Source: Tyto alba (Eukaryota; Chordata; Aves; Strigiformes; Tytonidae). Taken from it: 64,000 bases of DNA. Each line of letters begins with the position of its first letter. Position 1 is the first letter of the stretch. The notes below the pieces were generated by a model. That model saw nothing but the letters and a program-made list of their open reading frames with translations. It was not told the DNA's origin and made no database searches. Both the position numbers and the translations under genes were made by a program. Below, one piece after another: positions 52,198-63,900 of the stretch. The stretch covers positions 26,777,936 through 26,841,935 of the forward strand of contig NW_024881327.1 of the NCBI RefSeq assembly GCF_018691265.1, written 5' to 3'.

Positions 52198-53956
52198 GCA
52201 AATAGCTTGGCTGCCTGAAAGAGAGATGAGCAGAGGGCCTGTTTGAAATCCTGCCACGTGAGTTTGTTATGGCTCTAGCTGTAGCTTGGAACAGAAATCT
52301 GATGCAGACATGGTTGGATTGAATCTCTTTGGCGTGTATTATGTAGGAATTTAGACAAGGCTGTTGATAATGGTCCCTTTCTTGCTCTGAAGTACATGTC
52401 TGCAAACATCTATAAGGAGGAATATCTTAGCAGCACCTGTATACTTACCCAGAAGAGAGATTTTGATGGATTTTTACTATACAATAATACATTACAGCAG
52501 TAAGGACTGTCCTTAAGGAAGCCATTAGAATAAATTCCTGGTTTTAATCAACTTTGCCACTACTTGATGATATTATATGAAGAGCTGCAAGTGCTCAGCC
52601 ACTAGCAAAAAATGCATTTTTGGCTTAGGCTCACCTAATACAGTTGCTGCCAAAATGGGCAGTGCTTCTCTTGTGCCAGCTGCAGAGATTACGAGGAAGT
52701 GTGGCCCTCTAGATGAGCTCACTGCGCTAGCGGAGTATCAAGCCCATAAAAGAGGGAAAAAAAATTCAAAGCCAGAAAACCTTTCTGAGGCGTAACTTGC
52801 TAGTGCCAGCATGAAGGAGGGAGCAAGCCAGACTTAGATAACTGTGAATGAATGACACCCTAAACCCATTAGCAGTTGTGAGTTTAATTAAGCCCTTGTG
52901 CTACTGTGCTGATTAAGTGCTTTTGAAGATTTTCTCTTAAATAAATGTTTGCTTATGTAGGCCATGATCCTCACCTATTTCAAATAAGGACCCCAAAGAA
53001 TATTTAACTGAGGACGGTCATTTACTAGCACTTACCTGTGTAGGAGAATCAAATGTTGATGGTGGGATTTACCTTCGCTGTTTGTCAGAGCTGCATCTTG
53101 TAGAATCCTAAATCCAAACACATTTTCTTTTCCAGCTTTTTCCCTTTTTCAGCCTTCCTCTGTGAGCTGACAGTATTTTTTTCTGGTGTATAAGTACCAA
53201 TTAGATTTTAAATAAATTCCAAATTGTCTCAAATACAGAGGAGTCTTGCAGCTGTATGAAGGAAAGAATGTAGGATGCTACAGGTGCCTCTTTGTCTTCT
53301 CCCTGAAATCGGTCCTGGAATTTCTGCTGTGGGACCTGTTCCCTGTTGCAGCTCAGATACTCATCAAAGAGCTTAGTTGCTTTTTACTCTTTACCAGCCG
53401 CTTAAGTCTTGTCTGTTTTTTTTAAAAGGGCTAGAAAGCTGAGTCAGAAACGTAGTCAGAAAACAAATGCAAGACAAGTGTATTTCTTTCAAATTTTAAT
53501 TGCTGGAAGGAAAAAGCGATTATATTTATGCCAGTGTGGTATTTTGAATTTGCCAGGAATCAGTTTTGATGCACAGGTTTTTAGAAGCTTCCGGAAATAA
53601 ATTCTGTAAGCACTGTGGTGTTTTCCGTACCGTTAAACAGCGAAAATAAGAACCTCATAACCTCTTCTATGTTTTGATCAAAATTCTTCATCTAGCATGC
53701 TGTGCTCTAAAACTGTGCAGAGACCCTGCTGACTGCATCTCACCACTCTCCACGCTAAGCATACACCTCAGACTTTGGCATTGCCTAGGAGGACTGCCTG
53801 GATAAAACTACACTCATGCTGATGAATCTGAGAGTGGTTTCTTTTATCCACATGGACTTTGTAGAGTTCTCAGAGAAATCACCAAGAAGCTGCACATTTC
53901 ACGTCGAAAACAAGGTGCCACTCAGCTAAATAATGTTTCTTTTATTCCATTTGCAG

Positions 53957-54002
53957 ACGTGGTGAAGATGATAAAAATCCTGTGGATCTTCTTCTTCTTT
54001 AA
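53957..54002 (+). CDS. Candidate terminal coding exon (OCIAD2 or the unidentified gene)
   Basis: Excellent acceptor (TTTTATTCCATTTGCAG). In phase 2 it encodes R-G-E-D-D-K-N-P-V-D-L-L-L-L then TAA. It fits both OCIAD2 exon 5 (giving 135 residues) and the exon ending at 51431. A poly(A) signal AATAAA lies at 54210-54215. The encoded tail does not resemble the human OCIAD2 C-terminus. Confidence 0.5.
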
Positions 54003-54209
54003 AGGCTTTATTCTCTAGAGAAGAAATACTGTATTCGGTTTGGTGTAAACAGGGTTATTTGAAAGTGCTTCCATAATGTTAGATAGTTCTGTTCATAGTA
54101 AATACCAATTTCTTGTAATGCACTTTTTGATTTTTCCTCTCCTCACTCTTGTCAGCATGTTTTTGTTTTCTCTCTCTCTCCAGTCCAATTTATCTCTTAG
54201 TGCTGAAGA

Positions 54210-54215
54210 AATAAA
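54210..54215 (+). terminator. Poly(A) signal
   Basis: AATAAA about 210 bases after the stop codon at 54000-54002, followed by a TCTGTCTATTGTAC region rich in T/G. Fits the end of the transcript using the 53957 exon. Confidence 0.5.
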
Positions 54216-54426
54216 TCTGTCTATTGTACTTAGATGCTGGTAATACTTTGTGTAGCAAGCAAAATGGCATATGCAGGAATGTTAGTCTTTTCTGACCAAA
54301 GGAAGGAGCGCAAGGATGTTTAAATGATTTTGCGCAGTTAAGCAGCTATCCAGTCTTTGAACTGACTCCTTGTTTGTGCAGTGTTTTAAAAGTGCTAAGA
54401 TAGAAGTTCATTATGGTATGGCCTGC

Positions 54427-55022
54427 TGTGGTTTAACACCAGCTGACAACTGAGCCCCACACAGCTGCTTGCTCCCTCCCTCCCTCCTGGTGGAATGGGG
54501 GAGAGAATCGGAAGAGTAAAACTGAGGAAACTTGTTGGTTGAGATAAAACCAGCTGAATAGGTAAAGCAAAATCCATGCACACCAGCAAAGCAAAACAAG
54601 GAATTCATTCACCACTCCCCATGGGCGGGCAGGGGCTCAGCCATCCCTGGGACAGCCGGGCTCCATCACACCTTTATGGTTACTTGGGAAGACAAACGCC
54701 ATCACTGACTGTTCCCTCTCTTCCTTCTTCTTCCCTCAGCTTTACATGCTGAGCATGACATCCTTTGGTCTGGGATATCCCTTTGGTCAGTGGGGGTCAG
54801 CTGTCCCAGCTGTGTCCCCTCACAACTCCTTGTGCACCCCCAGCCCACTCGCTGGTGGGGTGGGGTGAGGAGCAGAAAAGGCCTTGGCTCTGGGTGACCA
54901 GTGCTCAGCAATAACAAAAACATTTCTGCGTTATCAACACTATTTCCAGCCCAGATCCAAAACACAGCCCAGTACTAGCTGCTGTGAAGAAAATTAACTC
55001 TATCCCAGCCAAAACCAGCACA
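54427..55022 (+). mobile_element. Solo LTR of an avian endogenous retrovirus (ERVL-like)
   Basis: About 596 bases starting TGTGGTTTAACACCAGCTG and ending GCCAAAACCAGCACA, with the TG...CA ends of an LTR. This start is the hallmark of a common avian ERVL-type LTR. No gag, pol or env sequence flanks it, so it is a solo LTR left by recombination. A clear target-site duplication was not seen. Confidence 0.85.
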
Positions 55023-58000
55023 GTTCACACAGCAATTTCAGTACCGAACCAGTTTTTAATAGGCCAGTTTTACATAAAAATCCACTTTGCCAGGGATATC
55101 AAAAGCGTGTGTCACATTTGTAATGAACAAGTAGTTTGGAACAGTTTAGGGTTTGTGCACAATCCAAGGGGAGTAGATGTTGAGAAAAAATTAGATGGCA
55201 CACACTCTATACCAGCGGCATGACATACGAACTTTAATGGAGTATCTCAGGAAATCAAGAGAAGACACTTCCCCTAAACATAGTGATGGTGCTCACATGG
55301 AAGCCAAATGTACAGCTGCTGAAAAGTTTGGGTTTCACTGTGAGCTGGTAAAGCCTGCCTGTGGGTTTTGGTTTTTTTTTTTTTTTTTTTTTGGTTGGTT
55401 GGTTTTATACTATGCCTGTGGTTAGTATCCCTCTTCTGAACCAGCTCCTTTGGGTATCTTTACCTGGGCACAAAGAGATTCTGCAAGCAGGGTATATAGA
55501 ACATCAAAGTATGAAGTAACTAGTAATTGGCTACTACACACAAAAGACATTCTGGATTTAACAAGCCATGAGGCTAAATGCTTACCACCCTGAGCAGGCG
55601 CCTGGAGAGTCTTGCCTAGCCAAGCAGGCAGCAGCTAGGAGGAGAAGGGTGAGACTAACTAGCCACCCTGGGTTTTTTCCCTTCAGGATTTTACATCTTT
55701 CCAAATTGCCGTTTGCCCTCTTGAATTCATGAGCTGCTAAGAACCCCTGTCTCAACAGGGGCTTTAATTTTAGACTTTTCACCTTTCTACAGACTTTTTC
55801 CACAGTTCTTTCTCAGCAGTCTGACTCAGGGGTGCACAGATGAGCTGTATCAGAGCTGATGCTTGATGTACAGGCAGGATAAGCTGTGGGCAGCCTTCAG
55901 CTGGGGCTACAGGGAGAGAAGGTTACACAACCACAGAGAAGTCAGGCTCCTTTATAAAAATAATGTCATTATCACAGCTGTACCGTGATAGCCAGCAAAA
56001 CTTGTATGGTGGCATGTCTTAGCTACTTTCCCTTCGCCTGACACCTGCTGTCAAGATAACAGCAACAAACTGCAGAGGTTAGTCACGCCGCGTTACCTGA
56101 AGCGAGCCGTGGCGGCCGCCTGGTGCTGAGGGGGTTGATGCACGTGACCGAGGATCTTTTGTCTTGGGACTCTCAGAGGTTGTTCTAGTGGTCAGCGTTA
56201 CCTCCTGGGGTTGCAATTTAGCTGCTTAACTTTGCTTTGCATGTAATTTTTGACAGGCTCCCAATTACTTTGTTGTAATAAATGTATTGTTATATAGAAA
56301 TGATTGTCTCCTTTTTTGTTAAGTTTATTTCCGTACTTTGCAAGAGGCAGTACCCTTAGTAGCTAATTGTGTGGATCTAAGTTCATGAGTTACTGTGGTA
56401 CTGTTAGGAAAAAAAGGCTTTTTGTGAATCTGAGCTGTATTAGCACTACCTTTGTGCATATCAAAGGAAAAACGAGCACAGCTCATGGGCAAACTGCTCT
56501 TTAGAAGGTCTTTAAAAGCATTTTTCTGTACTTCGGTAGATTTATGGCCAAATAATTTTTTAAGCCTGTCAGATGTCAGGGTCCACTTCATACTCCTTGA
56601 TTTGAGAAGGAACAGGGGGGATGTTTTGGCAAGGTTATTGTTTAATTTTGTTAAAATACAATTTCTCCTGCTTTGCTTGACTAACAATCTAGTCATGTGT
56701 GCAGCTGGGCTACAAGCCTTTATAATGAGGTAGTAATGATGTTGCAGTATTTCTTAAATATAACTTAAAAATTTTAAAATAATGTAAAATTTAAGTTAAC
56801 CGAGTCTCCCAAAAGCACCGGCTACAAAAGGATAGGGCTGACTCACAACACATTCTGCACCATGTTACTTAATATGATAAAATTGGAGCCAACTGGCTTT
56901 CATTGTGCTGTGACTTACAGGTCTGTTGGAATTTTCTGTGGCTGGATGTGTTCTAGGGGTGGAATCAGACAGATGCTGGATTTTCTAGCATTGGGTGACT
57001 TACAGGACCTACTTGAACTTTTAAGCTTCTTAAGACTTGGAAAAGAAATACGAAAAAGTGCCTTGTAGTTCACAGAAGTTCTATAAGAACACAGGTGCTG
57101 GGGTGTTAGTAGTTACGCTGCATGATGCAGAAAGGAACATTTAAATGCATACTGATTATTTTAATTATTACTTTATGCAAAAGGAAGACAGGAAGAACTG
57201 GACAAAACCTCATGTGCTCTCATGGCCAGACCCTCAGGATTTTTCTCGTTGGGAAGAAGCTCCTGATGATTAACAATGAGTTGTCTAAAAACTGTAAGTT
57301 AGTACAGCTGTTTTGTAGTAATTATGCACAATTTAATGAGCTAACCTTTGTTGACTGTTACTGTCATGTATTCTGTATGAGTTGGTTACAGAATTTGTTT
57401 TTATTTGAAGCAGAAGTTGAATACACTGAATTTAAGGGTGATCTGTTAAAAAGAAGAGGGAAAGATTTGAGGTAATCCATTGCTTCCATAATCTTTATTT
57501 CAGTCTGGAATAAGAGGGGAAGAAATCTCCAGGAGGAAACACAGTTGACCTTACAAAGGATCAAGCATTTTTTATATTGTGCTAAAACTTTTCTTATTAT
57601 TTTCTTGTACTAATAATAAGATACACATTGCCTTTTGGCAGGAAGATGTTACAAAAAGGCTAAAAAAGGTCCAGTGAATTTACATAGCTTCCTATTAATC
57701 ATTTGCATCTGGAAAGCAGAGCTTATTTTCTTTACCCAGAGACAAGGGAGTTTAACTGTGTGCTTAGGCATATCTCAGCTTAGTTGAAGTCCACGTACTG
57801 GCTAAAATCAAGAAGCGAAATACATCCTTCATCTGTAATGCATGCAAAGTGAGTAGCTTTATGTAAACCTCAATCTGCTTTATAAAATTATGAATAGGAA
57901 AAGGGTCAGAGAAAAAGAGGAAAGCTGTAATGACATTAACCTCAAACAACTGCAATAGATTGCTTGTCTTTGGGGACTTTTGTATTAGCTACTTGAAATA

Positions 58001-58886
58001 ATTTTACAAATACTTCATTCAATCCAAATTAAAAAAAAACAAAACAAAACAAAACTGTGTTTTAGAAGAGAAGGCAACTGTAGATTGGAAACAAAGCACA
58101 TTCCTGTTTAATTCCTGACTTGGCTGGGCTTCAGGCAGGCCAGCTGGTCTCGAACTATCTTTTAAAACTGGGAATGAAGGGGAGATGAAAGCTCACTATC
58201 CATGTTGATATAAATCCCTATCAAAAATAAGATTTGGGGCTTATTTTACTACATTTTGAGAAGAGGATGAGAGAAGAGGGCACACTGTGCAACGGCAGTT
58301 AATGGGAGGGGAGGGCAAGCGCTGGGGCGGGAGTTGCAGCAGGAGCATGCTGCCCCAGGCCCAGGGGCAGCTGGCCCAGGCGCTGCGCTGGTACCTCCGA
58401 CAGCGGTGCTCCTTCGGCCGCAGCAGCGGCTTCCTCGTGACTATTTCTACCAGTGAAAGAGCTGCTGGTAGTTTGCCCCACTCACCCAACTCGGTTTTGG
58501 CACGGCACACAGGAGCGCCGTTTGAGAGCGCCAAAAAAAAGGGATCCCACCTCTGACATCAGTGTTGCAGTGGTTCCACATCTTGGAAATACTAAGCCGC
58601 CCATTCTTACAAACTTAGCTTTTATGAAGTGTACTGTTTTCACAGGGGTGTACTTAATTTGTGGAACCGCCTCCAAAATAGGTGGATTTGTAAAGTCCTG
58701 TCATGCCGTAAGTATACCTGTGCCATATAATGAAGAATCACTACAGCTTTCACAGCAGGATGTTGTGCTTTACAAGCCTATTAATGATTTTTTGAAAGCG
58801 TGGACGTGGGAACACAGTTCCATACTGTGCACATGCTTTGGTATGGGTTTGGCGTTTTTTTTCCCCTTTTTTTTTTTTCTGCTAAG
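55023..58886. other. Stretch between the solo LTR and the 58887 exon candidate; no gene recognised
   Basis: Mostly AT-rich with short open frames on both strands lacking domains. A CpG-containing patch near 56085-56150 carries GCACGTGACC, an E-box. A GC-rich patch at 58290-58450 is open on the plus strand (L-A-Q-A-L-R-W-Y-L-R-Q-R) but has no recognised family. Confidence 0.4.
55369..55392. repeat. Poly(T) tract followed by (GGTT)n
   Basis: A run of about 21 T followed by GGTTGGTTGG. Simple sequence, no element body seen. Confidence 0.8.
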
Positions 58887-58914
58887 TGTCTCAAGAAAAG
58901 GAGATTCTCAATAA
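58887..58914 (+). CDS. OCIAD2: Alternative candidate for the last OCIAD2 coding exon
   Basis: A long T-rich tract then GCTAAG acceptor; in phase 2 it encodes V-S-R-K-G-D-S-Q and stops. Human OCIAD2 ends with a very similar L-S-E-K-G-D-S-Q run plus four residues. It fits in phase after exon 5 at 50206 (giving 129 residues), but that would skip the Cys-rich segment seen in human. AATAAA overlaps the stop (58910-58915). The eight-residue match could be chance. Confidence 0.4.
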
Positions 58915-58984
58915 ATAAATGAGACCCTTCTCAAGGCCAGTTTGAAATCTAGCAGGCTTGAGTAGGCTGCTGGGTACGTGCTAG

Positions 58985-59575
58985 GGGGCACCTCATCAAC
59001 ATATTAACAATAATCTGACAAAGCAAAACATGACTAAGTTTCCTGATGACAAAATGATAGAGCTAGGAGAAAATCTCCATACTGAGAGTCTGAGTAATAA
59101 GCTTCATTGTCATGGGGAAGAACACTAACTGTAATTTTAAAACAGTTAGATTTAAATTACCCTGACATTCTCAGTACAGAGATCTGGAAGTTGTTTTGCA
59201 TAGTTTTGCATAGTTGCAAGACATAAGATCTGTGGTCTATGACAGCCAAAAGGCAAGTAGAACATTAGCAATTCGTAGGAAAAACTTGGAGAAAAAAGAC
59301 ATAGTACAGAGCAATTCTATGGCCTGCCCTCATCTGGAATATTGGTGGTGCTTCCAATGCACCTCAGGAAGTGTACAACAGAACTGAGAGACAGAAAAAT
59401 GAGAAAAAAAAAAATACAATAAAAAAAGAATGATCAGAGGTACAAAATGGTTTCTCCACATAAGGTTAAGTAACTCACTTTCCAGGTTGAAAACAACTCA
59501 AGACAAGGAATGTGGTATCCGTAACAGTGTGAAAGATGAATAGGGAATGAGTAATTGCTGTTTTTTAGTAAAATG
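58985..59575 (+). mobile_element. Ancient CR1/L3-type LINE fragment, plus orientation
   Basis: Decayed matches in LINE order: AAGTTTCCTGATGACA, then CAGAGCAATTCTATGGCCTG with CCTCATCTGGAATATTGG, AAAGAATGATCAGAGGTACA, and AGATGAATAGGGAATGAGTA. These correspond to the C-terminal ORF2 region of old CR1-type elements. No frame survives. Confidence 0.62.
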
Positions 59576-60189
59576 ACAACTAGTCAGCACTCGGTGAAAT
59601 CAGACGTTAAGCAAACAGAAAGGCAGCACTTCTGTATACAGCACGATTCCATTGCGGATATTCTTGCCACAGGGTATGTCAAATGAATGAAAGGGCTCCA
59701 AAAGTCACAAGCTACACCGAGGCTGGGCAGCTGTGAAACACCTGGATTTGCATGAGCCAAATGCAACCTTTGTGTTAGGAAGCTTCTCAGCTCTGATCAG
59801 AGGAGAGGAGAGCATACTGGTGAGGGCTCTCCTTCCAGAAGAATCACGAGCCAGTGTACGAAGCAGGGTGACCAGTGTGCCGATTCTTACATTCTTACAG
59901 CTGATGAAAAAGCAAGTTAAGAGCTTTGCTGAACAAACTAAACCCCGGGTAGCTAATACCTAGAAGTGGAGACCGAAACATCTTCATGCGCAGAAAGCAC
60001 AAGAATCAAGATTCCTGGGAAAACACACTTTTCAATCATTTTAATTACAATCTAGTATTTTCCTCTGCTGACGAAGGAGAAAGTGCTAGGGTGGGAACGG
60101 AGGTTTTTCCTGTTGTCTTCTACAATCAGATTGTTGAAGAGCAACGGCATTTCCAAAGCAGGTGCTAGAATCTTGCATAAAAAGCCCCG

Positions 60190-60790
60190 CTCGCCTGAAC
60201 TTCAGGGGGTTACTTCTCACACACGTGTGTTTTGCGCGTCCAGCAGCAGCACAGTGCTGGTCAGGCACGTGGCCAAGCGCAGGTATTTCAGAGCAAGAAA
60301 CGGCTTCAGTGCTTCTTCCCAGAGAAGAAGTTGTAAACCTGCCCTTTGCTGGCGCCAGCTGCAGGCCGCGCTGGGTGAGGCCCGAGCTGGCCGTGCCCAA
60401 GCCCACTGCCTGCTCTGCTGTCGCATGCGTAATACTTCAAAATACAAGCCGTACACCTCGCCCAGCAGCAAATGCCCGCCGTGTGTGTAATCACTCCCGC
60501 TCTCCTGAGGAGCTCCGTGGATCCAGTAGCTTGTCATAATCTCGGGTGCTGGCCAGACGCAGAGCCCGCCCGTGTCGAGGTCGGGGTTTCACCCCCCGCC
60601 CCCCAGGCCGTGGGGCCGCTCTGCCAGCCCGGCCTTCTCCCCCCTGCGCCGGCTCCAGCGGCTCCTTCGTCTTCAGGTGCTGCTGCCGCCGCTCGGCCCA
60701 CGGCTCGTGGCCGCCGTGCAGCCTCCAAGGGCGGCTGGGAGCTGCACCTGCACGTCGCCAACCGCGCAGACGGTGAGAGAGGAACAACGA
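60190..60790. promoter_or_regulatory. CpG-rich patch, possible promoter of an unidentified transcript
   Basis: About 0.6 kb of GC- and CpG-dense sequence, GC content peaking at 60570-60740. A donor-like GACG|GTGAGA ends a GC-rich exon-like segment at 60771 on the plus strand. Overlapping ORFs on both strands are what CpG-rich DNA produces by chance. Confidence 0.45.
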
Positions 60791-63609
60791 AAGCGGTCCT
60801 CCGTAAAATCTTAAGGGGACCCTGAGGAACACGCTCACCTCTTCAACACAAGCACACAGCCATCCACCCCGACGGCGTGACACTGTGCCGGCAGAAATGT
60901 TTTCTACCTAGCAAAGCCTTTTTAGAAGGTGATTTAGACACTGGTAATGATCCCTCTCTGATGTTCTGGCATCAGTCACCGCAACCAAGTTCACCCTTTC
61001 CTGTACCAGTTACGCCGTGTTAAAATGCTAGTTGTCCTATGATAGTTAAGATTGACAATTGTATTTAAACTCCAGAATTAAGCCAAACAAAATCATTTCT
61101 TCTGGCATTAGGTTTATAGAGAACCTAATTTTAGCCTAATAATAAATAAATTTAAAAAATCTAGTACACTAGTAAAGTGCTTCCTCAACGGATTACAGTA
61201 GAAGAGAATGGATAGCATGCCATTTAAGAAATAAATGGAAAATTTTTGATTTTAGAAGCCATTCATGCCAAGATTGCGTATCCTGAAAATAGAGTCCTAC
61301 ATCATCACTGAGCAACTGGAAAAACACCACCACAAAGGTTGTAACACTACAGATTTTTAATCCTGAATAATTTGAGATTTGGTGAGGGAAGTCTATCAAA
61401 CTCTTAATTTCTCTTTCATCTTAAGGTTTTTTTCTCATTTCAAGGATATGTGAAAGTTGTATTTGAATATTCTAGCAGATGATTGTGCAATGTCTCTATC
61501 ATAAATCCTTTTCTGTTTACTGCAGTATCACATTATGAAAATAGCTCCTACAAGACTCTTGCTTTTCAGTTTTGCAAAGCTATGCTTCTGCTAAACAGAA
61601 GACATGATGACTGTATGTTGAAACTGTGTGTATTGCCATTCTGCCTTGTATCATAAAACCTCAGGAAATTCTGTATTGCTCGATCAAAGAAATAACAGTG
61701 ACTTAGCAAAAATGAGTAAACAAGCGGCCAGTATTAAAACACTCATATTTAAGTAGCACAGTAACTGGTATTCATTGAAGAGAAGAAGCAGAAACCAGCT
61801 TTAAATCATGGCTGTTAATGGCTGATTCTTTATGAATGATACTGTTTTCATTTATCCGAAGTGAATACATACAGATTACGTCCCCAATGGATTATCATCT
61901 ACTCCCCAGCAGCTCTCTCAATTGCATTTAGATCCAAGAGTATGTTTATTTTTCATCACATCCTATAACCTAAACAGTTAGGCCTTTCTGATTTTGCTGC
62001 GTTGCTTGACTTTGGTTAAATATAAATACTTACTTGGGACTCTAAACATGCCTGCTAATTTGGGGAGATACAAAAACATTCAGGACCAGGATTTTGGGTA
62101 GGCCTTTATCAGCTGTTAAAGAGCTTAGGCATGTTTTCACAGCCCTCTTCTCTGCGTTCAGCCAGGTTAGTGACAACTGACTTGAGGATAATGCTACTAG
62201 CTCCCTGAAACTGGCCATGCAACTGCTTATTTTTAAGAGTTTTAAGAAACTGAAAGCAGTTAGTTTAAGGTGGTTTTTTTAGAAATGTCCACAGTGAAGC
62301 ATTCAGGCTCATTTCCTGGTGTTTGAGCTAAAAGTATAAGAGCTAATTTTCCTATGCTGTTAAAATTTATTTTGAGAAATAAATTTACTTAGTTTTACAA
62401 TAAGTATTGAGTTAATTCACATGTATCAATGAACGTTTAGGTATGAAGGGCCATAGGATGACTTCAAGTCTTTTTTAATGCCACTGTCTGTGTGGTTAGG
62501 TCAGATTGCAAACTTACATGACTGGAAATACAAAGGGTAATGCAACTGAAATTCTTACTGTGATTTTTGAAGAGTGGTGAGGGACCTGTATTCCAGGAAA
62601 AGTTGGCTTGGTTAATGAATTAAGAAATATATGGTATGTATTAGCTGGAAATACATGTAAACCTAAAACAAGAGGGTCTGTCGTGCTTTCTTCGCACATT
62701 CACCCTTCTTACTAGTTCTTTATACCTAGACACATTGCTCTCAGTGACAATAACCCCACTTTCAGCAAGAGTAACCCTGGTGTCAGCTCTAAGACCCGTG
62801 GATTCAGTTAAAAATGCCCTAAAGTCATGTCAGTGCAGCGTGAGCAAGCTGCTCATGGGTGACTCGGTAGCTGCTATGAAATCATGGGACTGAAAAAAAC
62901 CCCACTCTGAAACAAGGTGGTACTGATGGAAGACATGCAGGAGGGAAGGAATAAATAAGAGGGAATTCTCAGGGCTGTTTAGTGAATCATGGGTCCAGCT
63001 CAGACATTGCCACAGCGAACTGAACACCACCCAGCTTAGACCAAACACCAGTTTTCAATACCCTAAAAAATTAACAGCCATGACTGTGAACTCTCCTGTA
63101 CTTAATATTTGTTAAGGATGTCGTGGAAAGCCAAAGAATTTTAAGGTCTTCGATGGTAAACCCAACATGGTCCCAAGTACAAAAAGAAGTATGTCCTCTG
63201 AGAGATATTAACTAGATGCAACAGACTAAAATCATCGTATTCAATTTAGAAATGTTATATATACAGAATGTTACTCTAAGCAGAGACAGTAAACCTTTAA
63301 AATATTAATTATATATGACTTATTTTCTCCTCTATGAATGAAAAAAAAAATGAATACAGTTTATATAAAATGCCGTTTTCTCACCTAAAATATGAATTTG
63401 AGGCAACATTAGTTTCAAAGATGCTTTGAAGGAAGTCTCATTTTCAGATCACAGGCTTCTGATAATCATATGAAACATGCTAAGCATATTAACTGCTAAT
63501 TATCAGTTACCAGCACACAAAAAGAGCATTCTCCAAAGTCTGTGAGAGCTGGGTGTGAAACAGGCATTACCTTTTCAGCACTGAAGTGGCAGAGGGCTAA
63601 ATACTCTGC
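60791..63609. other. No gene recognised
   Basis: AT-rich, with short ORFs only. No exon of OCIAD1, the neighbour expected beyond OCIAD2 from human gene order, was recognised on either strand. Confidence 0.4.
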
Positions 63610-63900
63610 CCTCTGTGCCTGCTCGGTACCAGCTGGTCCCCCATTCTGTCAGGAGGACGAACAGACAAGGAACTGGGACGGGCAGTGCGGGCTCAAGCGC
63701 GGCGCAGCACAGGCCCCGGCCCGGGGCAACTGGACGACGGCCAGAAACAGGAGCACGAGGCCTTCGACCCGCCCCAGGGTCCCCCCGTGTTGCTGAACAC
63801 CTGATTCCACGCACGCCTAAGTTTCCTGGCCCGACAGGAACTTTTGCAGTGAATGTCACGGAACGGAGGGAGTCTCGCTTTTCGGTGGCGCGTCCACACT
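63610..63900. promoter_or_regulatory. Small GC/CpG-rich patch
   Basis: About 0.3 kb, densest at 63670-63790. ORFs run through it on both strands, none recognised. It could be a minor CpG island, but no gene start can be shown. Confidence 0.3.

Noticed and set aside
54418..55030. Target-site duplication for the solo LTR
   Set aside because: The bases outside the ends (CCTGC before, GTTCA after) do not match; shifting the ends by a few bases did not help.
56325..56733. Overlapping ORFs of 123 (minus) and 93 (plus) codons
   Set aside because: Each is a partial mirror of the other, with no domain, splice sites or codon pattern to choose between them.
57122..57475. 117-codon plus-strand ORF with a hydrophobic start
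   Set aside because: AT-rich composition, no homology recognised, no promoter, and the apparent signal-like start is a run of ATT/TTA codons.
50207..58886. Search for the Cys-rich penultimate segment of human OCIAD2 (pattern C-x-x-C-K)
   Set aside because: No segment with the motif, splice sites and phase was found. A C-K-C cluster near 52583 lacks acceptor and phase support.
60083..60883. Several overlapping ORFs of 106-135 codons on both strands
   Set aside because: CpG-rich composition keeps all frames open; no family recognised and no frame favoured.
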